Under the pieces are notes generated by a model, which had not been told where the DNA came from, ran no database searches, and was given only the letters and a program-made list of their open reading frames with translations. From positions 62,001 to 126,000 of the forward strand of contig NZ_NPKR01000009.1 in NCBI RefSeq assembly GCF_008329535.1: DNA of 64,000 nt, written 5' to 3'. This document shows positions 48,149 to 55,955 of the stretch, piece by piece (within the stretch, counting starts at the first letter, position 1; every line of letters starts with the position of its first letter). The DNA is from Mycolicibacterium sp. P1-18 (GTDB lineage Bacteria > Actinomycetota > Actinomycetes > Mycobacteriales > Mycobacteriaceae). Made by a program: the position numbers and the translations under genes.

Positions 48149-49384
48149 ATGACGGCTTCGGTGTCTCACTCCGCACCCCGCTTCGTCCTCGCCACGCCCG
48201 AGACGTGGGTCGACCCGTGGCCGACCTACCGCGCGCTGCGCGACCACGATCCCGTCCACCACGCCGTCCCTGCAGACGCTCCCGACCAGGATTACTACGT
48301 GTTGTCCCGGCATGCGGACGTCGCCGCCGCCGCCCGCGACCACGAGACGTTCTCCTCCGCACTGGGCCTGACCGTCAACTACGGCGAGTTGGACATGATC
48401 GGCATGGCGGACAATCCGCCGATGGTGATGCAGGACCCACCCGCGCACACCGCATTCCGCAAGCTCGTGTCCCGAGGATTCACGCCGCGGCAGGTGGAGG
48501 CCGTCGAGCCCATGGTGCGCCGGTACGTGCGGGCGCGGGTCGACCGCATCCGCGCCAACGGCGGCGGCGACGTCGTCGCCGAGTTGTTCAAGCCACTGCC
48601 GTCGATGGTGGTCGCCCACTATCTCGGCGTCCCGGAGGCCGATCGCGACCGATTCGACGCCTGGACCGACGCGATCGTTGCGGCAAACACCTCCGCCGAC
48701 GGCATCGCGGGCGTGCTGACCACCCTCGGCGACGCACTCGGCGAGATGACGGAGTACTTCACCTCGCTCGTCGAACACCGCCGAACCGAACCCGGCGACG
48801 ACACCGTGTCGCACCTCGTCGCCGCCGGAATCGGCGTCGACGGAGACGTCGCGGGCCTGCTGTCCATCCTGTCGTTCACCTTCACCATGGTCACCGGCGG
48901 CAACGACACCACCACCGGCATGCTTGGGGGCTCGGTCCAGTTGTTGCACCAGCGCCCCGACCAACGCCGGCTGCTCACCGAAAACCCGTCGCTGCTAGAA
49001 GATTCCGTCGACGAGCTGCTGCGCCTGACCTCACCGGTTCAGATGCTGGGCCGCACGGTGACCCGTGAGGTGACGATCGGTGACACCACGATTCCCGCCG
49101 GGCGGCGCGCGATGCTGCTGTACGGCTCGGGCAACCGCGACGAGCGCCAATATGGTTCGGACGCAGGTGAACTCGACGTGACCCGCCGACCGCGGAACAT
49201 CCTGACGTTCAGCCATGGCGCACATCACTGCCTCGGCGCCGCCGCGGCCCGCATGCAGTCGCGCGTCGCGCTGCAGGAACTACTGGCTGCCATCCCGGAC
49301 TTCGAGGTCGTCGAGGACGACGTCGTCTGGGCGCCGGGCGCATACGTGCGACGGCCGCTGTCGATGCCGATCCGGGCGGCCTGA
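48149..49384 (+). CDS. cyp130: cytochrome P450, CYP130-like
   Basis: This is a 411-residue soluble P450. The I-helix has GGNDTTTG, which supplies the oxygen-activating Thr. ExxR is ELLR, and the heme loop FSHGAHHCLG has Cys361 as the iron ligand. Position between a TetR gene and the mmpS region, plus size, match M. tuberculosis CYP130 (Rv1256c). It hydroxylates an unknown hydrophobic substrate using ferredoxin-supplied electrons; no ferredoxin gene is near. The promoter is consensus-like and leaderless. It overlaps the next tetR gene by one base (TGATG), so the two form an operon. Confidence 0.83.
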   Translation: MTASVSHSAPRFVLATPETWVDPWPTYRALRDHDPVHHAVPADAPDQDYYVLSRHADVAAAARDHETFSSALGLTVNYGELDMIGMADNPPMVMQDPPAHTAFRKLVSRGFTPRQVEAVEPMVRRYVRARVDRIRANGGGDVVAELFKPLPSMVVAHYLGVPEADRDRFDAWTDAIVAANTSADGIAGVLTTLGDALGEMTEYFTSLVEHRRTEPGDDTVSHLVAAGIGVDGDVAGLLSILSFTFTMVTGGNDTTTGMLGGSVQLLHQRPDQRRLLTENPSLLEDSVDELLRLTSPVQMLGRTVTREVTIGDTTIPAGRRAMLLYGSGNRDERQYGSDAGELDVTRRPRNILTFSHGAHHCLGAAAARMQSRVALQELLAAIPDFEVVEDDVVWAPGAYVRRPLSMPIRAA

Positions 49385-49956
49385 TGGCGGGCGACTGGTT
49401 GGCCGACCGCCGCGCCGATGCCGCCGCCGACCGCATCCTCGACGCGGCCGACGCTCTCTTCACCCGGCTCGGCGCCGCGCGCGTCGGGATGAACGACGTC
49501 GCCGCGGCGGCGGGGTGTTCACGCGCAACGCTGTACCGCTACTTCGAGAATCGCGACGCCCTCTACACCGCCTACACGCACCGTGAGGCGCACCGGGTGT
49601 TCCGCGAACTAGGCGACCGCATCGCGGTGATCGCCGATCCGCGCGAACGCTTGCTCGAGGGCGTCCTGGCGGCGCTGAGCAGCGTTCGCGAAAGCCCCTC
49701 CCTGTCAGCGTGGTTCATCCCCGACGAGCGTCCCGTCGGCGGTGAGATGGCCCAACGTTCCCTGGTGATCGAGACGCTGACCGCATCCTTCCTCCAGTCC
49801 CTCGGCGTCGGTGACGTCGAACCGCGGGCCCGCTGGCTGGTGCGGGTGATCATCTCGCTGCTGACGTTCCCCGGAAGCGACTCCGCCGAAGAACGCAACA
49901 TGCTGGACCAGTTCGTCCTCCCCGTCGTCGCCGACGCAGGCAGACGGGTCCGATGA
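49384..49956 (+). CDS. TetR-family regulator downstream of the P450 (Rv1255c-like)
   Basis: This 190-residue regulator has the helix-turn-helix GMNDVAAAAGCSRATLYRYF near residues 37-56 and a C-terminal ligand domain with SAWFIPDERPVGGEM. Its ATG overlaps the P450 stop by one base, so the two are co-expressed. Autoregulation through a near palindrome over the P450 -10 is a reasonable guess. It converges on the sulfatase gene, with the stops one base apart. It corresponds to Rv1255c. Confidence 0.8.
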   Translation: MAGDWLADRRADAAADRILDAADALFTRLGAARVGMNDVAAAAGCSRATLYRYFENRDALYTAYTHREAHRVFRELGDRIAVIADPRERLLEGVLAALSSVRESPSLSAWFIPDERPVGGEMAQRSLVIETLTASFLQSLGVGDVEPRARWLVRVIISLLTFPGSDSAEERNMLDQFVLPVVADAGRRVR

Positions 49957-49957
49957 C

Positions 49958-52357
49958 CTACTGCCTGGCCATCGCGATCCGGAAGCGCTCGTCGGGACTG
50001 ATGAAGTGCTCGGCGTTCTCGGCGTCGTCGCCGAGATCGATTCGCACCCAGTCGATCTTGCCGCTGAACCGGCTGGTGTGGGCGGTGTAGTCCGAGCTGA
50101 CGGTGGTGCCCGTCTCGCGACCGACGTCGGTCGTCTCGTCGGCCGAGAAGATGAAGCCCTGGGTCTGCTCGACCCGGCCGCTGCCGACTTCATTGCCGTC
50201 GTAGTACAGCGTGACGTTCCCACCCTTGCCCATGCCGCCACCGTCGTAGGCGAACTCCATGCGCACCTGGCTGCTGCCCGTCGGAACGGCCTCGGTGGCC
50301 TCGACGTCGAACGACGTGATACCGAGCACGTTGTAGTGGAACTTGGCCCGACCGTCCTTGGCGTACAGGCTCCACCCGCCAAAGCGGCCGCCTTGAGCGA
50401 TGATCACGCCCACGGCGCCGTCGGCCGGTACGTCCACCTGTGACGTCACCGCGAACGACTTGTTCTTGATGTCCAGCACGCTGTTCTCCGACAGCCGACC
50501 CATGTTGCCGAAGAGCAACTGGCTGTTGCCCTTGATCAACGAGGGCCTGCCCGCCGTCCTGGGATTGATGCGTTCGATCTGACGGTCGTCGAGCGGAAGC
50601 ACGTTGTACTTCACCGCCTCGATCAGCCAAAGTCTCTGCAGCTCCTGCAGTTTCGCCGGGTTCTCCTTCGACAGGTCGTTCGCCTGCGTCCAGTCGACGT
50701 TGCCGTCGTAGAGTTCCCAGACGTCGTCGTCGAAGGCGGGCATCACCGCGCCGCCCATGGCCCATGGCGTGCGGTGCTTGGTCACCGCGCTCCAGCCCCT
50801 GTGGTAAATGCCTCGGTTGCAGAACATCTCGAAGTACTGCGTCTGGTGCCGTTCGGGCGCGTCGGCCTCGTTGAAGCTGTACACCATGCTCGTACCCTCG
50901 TACGGGCTCTGCATCACGCCGTTGACCATCGTGGGCGCCGGAATGCCGGCCGCCTCCAGCACGGTCGGCGCAAAGTCGATCACGTGACTGAACTGGTTGC
51001 GGTGGCCACCCCTTTCCTCGATGCCCCTGGGCCAGTGCACGATCGTGCCGTTGCGGGTGCCGCCCCAGTGCGAGGCAACTTGCTTCGTCCATTGATAGGG
51101 CGAATCCATCGCCCACGCCCAACCCACGGCATAGTGGCCGTAGGACGCCTCGCCCCCGAATTCGTCGATCTTCGACGCCAGGAACTCGGGGGTCTCGATC
51201 GCGGCCATCCCGTTGAAGTTCGCCATCTCGTTGAAGGCGCCCTGCAGGGTGCCCTCGGCCGACGCGCCGTTGTCGCCAATGATCAAGTAGACCAGCGTGT
51301 CCTCCAGGACGGGCTCCAAGGCGTCGAGCAGCCGCCCGACGTGGTGATCGGTGTGCTCCAGGAAGGCGGCGTACACCTCCATCTGCCGTTCGAGCGCGGG
51401 CTTCAACGCCGGATCCATCTCGTCCCAGGCGGGGACCTCGGCGTCGCGGGGGGTCAATACGGCATCGGCCGGGATGACGCCCAGCTCCTTCTGCCGCTCG
51501 AAGGTGATCTCGCGCTGGCGGTCCCAGCCGTGGGCGAACTTGCCCTCGTACTTCGCGATCCACTCCGCGGGCACGTGGTGCGGAGCATGGGTGGCACCCG
51601 GTGCGAAGTACATGAAGAACGGCTTGTCGGGGAGAAGCGCCTTCTGCTGGCGTGCCCAGTTGATCGCCTTGTCCGTCAAATCCTCGGTCAGGTGGTAGCC
51701 CTCGGCAGGAGTCTTGGGCGGCTCGATCGGTGTCGTGCCCTCGTAGAGCGCCGGGTCCCACTGGTTGTTCTCGCCGCCGATGAAGCCGTAGAAGTACTCG
51801 AACCCGCCACCACCGGTCGGCCACGCGGTGAACGGACCCGCGGGGCTGGTTTGCCACACCGGCACCTCGTGACACTTGCCGAACTGCGCCGTCGAGTAGC
51901 CGTTGAGCTTCAACGTCAGCGGGAGCGGTGCCTTCGTATTCGGCAGCACCGACGTGTACCCGGGTGCGGCGGTTGCGGTCTCGGTGATGTTGCCCATGCC
52001 CACCGAGTGGTGGTTGCGACCGGTCAGCAGCGCTTGGCGCGTCGGGGAGCACAGCGCGGTCGTGTGAAAGCGGTTGTACTTCAACCCGCCTGCGGCAAGC
52101 TGCTCGAAATTCGGCGTCTCACAGGGACCGCCGAATGCGCTGCTGGCGCCGAAGCCGACGTCGTCGATGAGGATCACGAGCACGTTGGGGGCGCCGTCCG
52201 GGGGACGCACGTCCGTGATCGGCGGATAGCTGGTTTCGGGGTCCTTGGCGTCATATGTCGTCAGACCCACGTGGGCGACGTCGGGGACGGGAAGGATGTC
52301 GCGTCGGGTGTCGTTGGGTGCACTCACGAAGAGTCCATTCGCCGAAGTGATCGCCAC
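49958..52357 (-). CDS. arylsulfatase (formylglycine-dependent)
   Basis: This 799-residue sulfatase has the Cys-type signature ALCSPTRQALLTGRN. Cys103 is the residue converted to formylglycine. Metal-binding Asp65/Asp66 lie in VILIDDVGFG, and further ligands are in LIIGDNGASAEG. A C-terminal beta-rich extension (after about residue 620) is typical of large mycobacterial AtsD/AtsB-type enzymes. No signal peptide is seen, so it is probably cytoplasmic. GTG starts at 52357 and 52327 are both possible. A formylglycine-generating enzyme is not in the window. It hydrolyses a sulfate ester. I do not recall a sulfatase at this locus in M. tuberculosis, so it is a likely insertion. Confidence 0.83.
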   Translation of the reverse strand: MAITSANGLFVSAPNDTRRDILPVPDVAHVGLTTYDAKDPETSYPPITDVRPPDGAPNVLVILIDDVGFGASSAFGGPCETPNFEQLAAGGLKYNRFHTTALCSPTRQALLTGRNHHSVGMGNITETATAAPGYTSVLPNTKAPLPLTLKLNGYSTAQFGKCHEVPVWQTSPAGPFTAWPTGGGGFEYFYGFIGGENNQWDPALYEGTTPIEPPKTPAEGYHLTEDLTDKAINWARQQKALLPDKPFFMYFAPGATHAPHHVPAEWIAKYEGKFAHGWDRQREITFERQKELGVIPADAVLTPRDAEVPAWDEMDPALKPALERQMEVYAAFLEHTDHHVGRLLDALEPVLEDTLVYLIIGDNGASAEGTLQGAFNEMANFNGMAAIETPEFLASKIDEFGGEASYGHYAVGWAWAMDSPYQWTKQVASHWGGTRNGTIVHWPRGIEERGGHRNQFSHVIDFAPTVLEAAGIPAPTMVNGVMQSPYEGTSMVYSFNEADAPERHQTQYFEMFCNRGIYHRGWSAVTKHRTPWAMGGAVMPAFDDDVWELYDGNVDWTQANDLSKENPAKLQELQRLWLIEAVKYNVLPLDDRQIERINPRTAGRPSLIKGNSQLLFGNMGRLSENSVLDIKNKSFAVTSQVDVPADGAVGVIIAQGGRFGGWSLYAKDGRAKFHYNVLGITSFDVEATEAVPTGSSQVRMEFAYDGGGMGKGGNVTLYYDGNEVGSGRVEQTQGFIFSADETTDVGRETGTTVSSDYTAHTSRFSGKIDWVRIDLGDDAENAEHFISPDERFRIAMARQ

Positions 52358-52447
52358 ACGAGCGATCTCGGAGCACGGTCTCGACCCCGAGAAACAGAGC
52401 GTAGGCGACGAGCGGCCTGCGTAATCGGCCTTTGGATGGCGGTGCGC

Positions 52448-53590
52448 TTAGGTCCGCACCCTCGTCACGCGGTGCAGCAGCCACGCCAGCGGGACGGTGA
52501 CCACCAGCGTCACCACGAACAGACCCCACGTCGACCCGGTGTAGATCGGGTACCGCAGGACTTCGACCATCACCAACTCCATCGTGACGAGGTGGATCAG
52601 GAAGATCTCATAGGAGATCTCGCCGAGGAACACCATCGGCCGGCTCGCCATGAACCGCAGATACCACCCGCGCCCGCCGTCGCGGCCCCGCAGCGCCACC
52701 GGGGCCACCACCAACGTCGAGATGACGGCGTAGAACACCGTCTTGAACAGGCCCTCCCGAAGCTCGGCCGGTGACGTCGTCGGCGCACCCGCGATCGGCG
52801 TCGCCGCGATCAGGTAGCACGCCACCGCCAGCGGCACGCAGACCACGGCGTACGCCCGCACCCCGAGGGGCAGCAGCGCCGCGAGCAGCATGCCGCCGAG
52901 GAACCACGTCAGATACGTCGGCAGCCACAGCGGCGCACCGTCGGGCAACGCGTCGGTGGTGTGCACCAGCGTCAACCACGCCGGGCTGACGAGCGTCAAC
53001 GCCAGCAGCCCGCCGACCAACCGCCCCGGATGCCACTGCCTGCGACACAGCACCACCAGCAGCAGATACGCCAACGCCGGCAGCGCGACGTAGAACGCCG
53101 CCTCGACGGCGAGGCTCCACATCTGCGTCAGGCCCTGGTGCAGATACGAATACAGGTAGTCGTCGGTGTAGATCTGGGTGAGCGTGAGGTTGCGGAACAG
53201 GCCGATCCACGTGTGGCCGGGATTCGGTCCCGCCGTGCGGAAGTGGTACACCGCGTACGCCGCCAGGACGGTGACGACGTAGGCGGGCATGATGCGCCGG
53301 ACCCGGTGCCAGGCGTAGCGGCGCACCGACGGTGGGGCCGTCCCGTCCGCGGCGGCCCGCACCCACGGCGCGAACAGCAGGAAGCCGGACAGCACGAAGA
53401 AGATCGGCACGCCAATCTCCATGCGGGAGTAGATCAGACCCGGGTACCCGTGGGTGTACTTGCCCGTGGTGTACGCCGCGTGGGTCAGCATGACCAGGAG
53501 TGCGGCGACCGCACGAATGCCGGTCAGTGAGGCGACTCTGCCCCGGCTCGCCGACTCGAGGCCGCCAACGTCAGTGTCGCGCCGCGTCAC
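52448..53590 (-). CDS. acyltransferase-3 family membrane protein (Rv1254-like)
   Basis: This is a 380-residue integral membrane acyltransferase with about ten helices. The family start is SLTGIRAVAALLVMLTHAAY, with the likely catalytic His37 in THAAY. GVPIFFVLSGFLLFAPWV follows, and a C-terminal GEISYEIFLIHL closes the fold. Such proteins O-acylate sugars or lipids at the membrane. The GTG overlaps the deaD stop (GTGA), so it is in an operon with deaD, as in Rv1253-Rv1254. The target is unknown. Confidence 0.82.
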   Translation of the reverse strand: MTRRDTDVGGLESASRGRVASLTGIRAVAALLVMLTHAAYTTGKYTHGYPGLIYSRMEIGVPIFFVLSGFLLFAPWVRAAADGTAPPSVRRYAWHRVRRIMPAYVVTVLAAYAVYHFRTAGPNPGHTWIGLFRNLTLTQIYTDDYLYSYLHQGLTQMWSLAVEAAFYVALPALAYLLLVVLCRRQWHPGRLVGGLLALTLVSPAWLTLVHTTDALPDGAPLWLPTYLTWFLGGMLLAALLPLGVRAYAVVCVPLAVACYLIAATPIAGAPTTSPAELREGLFKTVFYAVISTLVVAPVALRGRDGGRGWYLRFMASRPMVFLGEISYEIFLIHLVTMELVMVEVLRYPIYTGSTWGLFVVTLVVTVPLAWLLHRVTRVRT

Positions 53591-55263
53591 TTCGGCTTGT
53601 GGTGGCTCGGCCCGCGATCTTGTTTGAGGTCGATGAGCACGCCCGAAATCCGGGTGTGCTCCAGCTTCTTTAGCGTTTCCCTCGACAGCTTCGCCGGCAA
53701 CTCGACCAGCGAATGGTCCATCTTGATGGTGATGTGGCCGAAGTCGCTGCGGTGCAGACCGCCCTCGTTGGCGATCGCGCCGACGATCGAACCGGGGCCG
53801 ACCTTGTGGCGCTTGCCGACCGCGATGCGGTAGGTCGCCAGGTCGCTGCGCACGTTGTCCCGGCGCTTGCGCGGCGGGCCGTCACCGGCGTCGCGGTCCG
53901 GACGCTCGCGGCGCTTCTCCGGCGGCGGCTCCGTCATCAGGAACTCGCCACCGCCGCGGCTCTGCACGGCCAGTGCCGCGGCGATCTCCGCCGTCGGCAC
54001 GTCGTGGTCGCGCTCGTAGTCCTCGATCAGCTTGCGGAACAACTCGATTCCGGGTGCGTTGAGCGCCTCGGTGATCGCCTCGCGGAACTTCTCCACCCGC
54101 TTGTCGTTGACGTCGTCGACCGACGGAAGCTGGGACTCGACGAGCTTCTGCCGGGAGACCCGCTCGATCGAATTGAGCAGATGCTTCTCGCGCGGCGTGA
54201 CGAACAACACCGCCGCACCGGACCGGCCGGCCCGCCCGGTGCGCCCGATGCGGTGCACGTAGGACTCCGGGTCGTGCGGGATGTCGTAGTTCAGGACGTG
54301 GGAGATGCGCTCCACGTCCAGCCCGCGCGCCGCCACGTCGGTGGCGATCAGGATGTCGATCGTCCCGTCCTTGAGCTGGCTGATGGTGCGCTCACGGACG
54401 GCCTGGGCGATGTCGCCGTTGATGGCCGCAGCGGAGAAACCCCGCGCCCGCAGCTTCTCGGCGACCTCCTCGGTGGCCTGCTTGGTGCGGACGAACACGA
54501 TCATCGCCTCGAACGGCTCGACCTCGAGCAGCCGGGTGAGCGCGTCCATCTTCCGCGGACCCGCCACCTGGATGTAGCGCTGCGAGATGTTCTCGGCGGT
54601 CGCGGTCTTCGACTTCACGGTGACCTGTACGGGATCGTGCAGGTACTTCGAGGTGATCTTGCGGATCGCGGGCGGCATGGTGGCCGAGAACAGCGCCACC
54701 TGCTTGTACTCGGGAGTGTCCGCGAGGATACGTTCGACGTCCTCCGCGAAGCCCATCTGCAGCATCTCGTCGGCCTCGTCGAGCACCATGTAGTCGAGGT
54801 GCGAAACGTCCAGGCTGCCCTTCTCGAGGTGGTCGATCACCCGGCCGGGCGTGCCCACGACCACCTGCGCGCCGCGCTTGAGACCGGCCAGCTGCGGACC
54901 GTAGGACGAGCCGCCGTACACCGGCAGGACGTTCACCGGAAGGTGCGCGCCGTAGCGGCTGAAAGCCTCCGCGACCTGCAGCGCAAGCTCGCGCGTCGGC
55001 GCCAGGACCAGGGCCTGGGTGGTGCGGCTGGTGGTGTCGATTCGGGACAGGATGGGGATCGCGAACGCCGCGGTCTTGCCGGTTCCGGTCTGCGCCAACC
55101 CGACCACGTCGGAGCCGGCCATCATCGCCGGAATCGTCGCAGCCTGGATCGCCGAGGGCGACTCGTAGCCGACGTCGGCGAGGGCCTGCAGCACCGCCGG
55201 GTGAATCTGCAGGTCAGCAAAGGTCAATTCGGCGCTCGTCGCGTCGGGTTCTTCAGAGCTCAT
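53587..55263 (-). CDS. deaD: DEAD-box RNA helicase DeaD
   Basis: This 558-residue helicase has all core motifs: the Q motif before AQTGTGKT (57-64), PTRELA, TPGR, DEAD, SAT, then ARGLD and HRIGRTGRAGR. The C-terminus holds a DbpA-type RNA-binding domain (about residues 455-530, SIVGAIANEGGL) with basic and acidic linker repeats. It unwinds structured RNA and assists ribosome assembly, usually at low temperature. The ATG is at 55263. It is upstream of the acyltransferase gene and divergent from lprE. It corresponds to Rv1253. Confidence 0.9.
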   Translation of the reverse strand: MSSEEPDATSAELTFADLQIHPAVLQALADVGYESPSAIQAATIPAMMAGSDVVGLAQTGTGKTAAFAIPILSRIDTTSRTTQALVLAPTRELALQVAEAFSRYGAHLPVNVLPVYGGSSYGPQLAGLKRGAQVVVGTPGRVIDHLEKGSLDVSHLDYMVLDEADEMLQMGFAEDVERILADTPEYKQVALFSATMPPAIRKITSKYLHDPVQVTVKSKTATAENISQRYIQVAGPRKMDALTRLLEVEPFEAMIVFVRTKQATEEVAEKLRARGFSAAAINGDIAQAVRERTISQLKDGTIDILIATDVAARGLDVERISHVLNYDIPHDPESYVHRIGRTGRAGRSGAAVLFVTPREKHLLNSIERVSRQKLVESQLPSVDDVNDKRVEKFREAITEALNAPGIELFRKLIEDYERDHDVPTAEIAAALAVQSRGGGEFLMTEPPPEKRRERPDRDAGDGPPRKRRDNVRSDLATYRIAVGKRHKVGPGSIVGAIANEGGLHRSDFGHITIKMDHSLVELPAKLSRETLKKLEHTRISGVLIDLKQDRGPSHHKPK

Positions 55264-55347
55264 CGAGTTGGCAGTCTACGGGTAGTCGCAGCTCTCTCCC
55301 CCATGTTGCAGCCGGGAGGACACTCGGAGCCGGTACGGTGGCCCGGC

Positions 55348-55911
55348 GTGAGGGTGAAGCGAAGGTTCCAGTGGTGCGCGGTTCTCGCGGCGGTGGCCGC
55401 ACTGGCCGGCTGCGGGGCGAGTGACTCGACGGTGTCGAAGACTCCGGAGGCGCCGGTGCCCCCGGCCCAGACCGCGCCGCCCGCTCCCGCACCGACCGTC
55501 GCCGCCGGTCCGTCGGCGGCCCCGGCGCCCGCCGATCCCTGCGCGGTCAACCTGGCCGCCCCCGAGATCGCCAAGGCCGTCTCCGAGCTGCCTCGCGATC
55601 CGCGCAGCGGGCAGCCGTGGAGCCCCGAGCCGCTGGCGGGCAACTACAACGAATGCGCGCCACTGTCGGCGGTCGTCATCAAGGCCAACACCAACGCCGA
55701 CAACCCGAACACCCGAGCCGTGCTGTTCCACCTGGGCAAGGTCATCCCCACCGGCGTGCCGGACACCTACGGCTTCAACGGCGTCGACGAGACCGCGACC
55801 ACCGGCGACACGGTCGCGCTGATGTACCTCAACGAGACCAGCAAGCTAAAGAGCGTCGTGCGGTTCCGCTGGAACGGCAACGGCGTCGAATTGATCGGCA
55901 ACACGGGCTAG
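55348..55911 (+). CDS. lprE: lipoprotein LprE
   Basis: This 187-residue lipoprotein has a signal sequence ending in lipobox ALAGC, a long Pro/Ala/Thr linker (about residues 28-62), then a small domain with two Cys residues (DPCAVN and NECAPL) that may pair. This fits the LppP/LprE lipoprotein family. The GTG at 55348 lies 8 nt after a TACGGT, slightly far for a leaderless mRNA. It corresponds to Rv1252c. In M. tuberculosis LprE has been linked to host TLR2 signalling. The role in this organism is unknown. Confidence 0.8.
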   Translation: MRVKRRFQWCAVLAAVAALAGCGASDSTVSKTPEAPVPPAQTAPPAPAPTVAAGPSAAPAPADPCAVNLAAPEIAKAVSELPRDPRSGQPWSPEPLAGNYNECAPLSAVVIKANTNADNPNTRAVLFHLGKVIPTGVPDTYGFNGVDETATTGDTVALMYLNETSKLKSVVRFRWNGNGVELIGNTG

Positions 55912-55943
55912 TTCGCCTCGGCGTCGACGTCGGTCCGAGGACC

Positions 55944-55949
55944 TACAGT
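55944..55949 (+). promoter_or_regulatory. -10 element TACAGT of the nuclease-helicase gene, leaderless
   Basis: TACAGT lies exactly 6 nt before the GTG at 55956. Confidence 0.45.
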
Positions 55950-55955
55950 CGACTG

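Noticed and set aside
55334..55350. TACGGT before lprE as a leaderless promoter
   Set aside because: The gap to the GTG is 8 nt, longer than in the accepted set; a short leader is as likely. The same applies to TACACT before the GMC gene.
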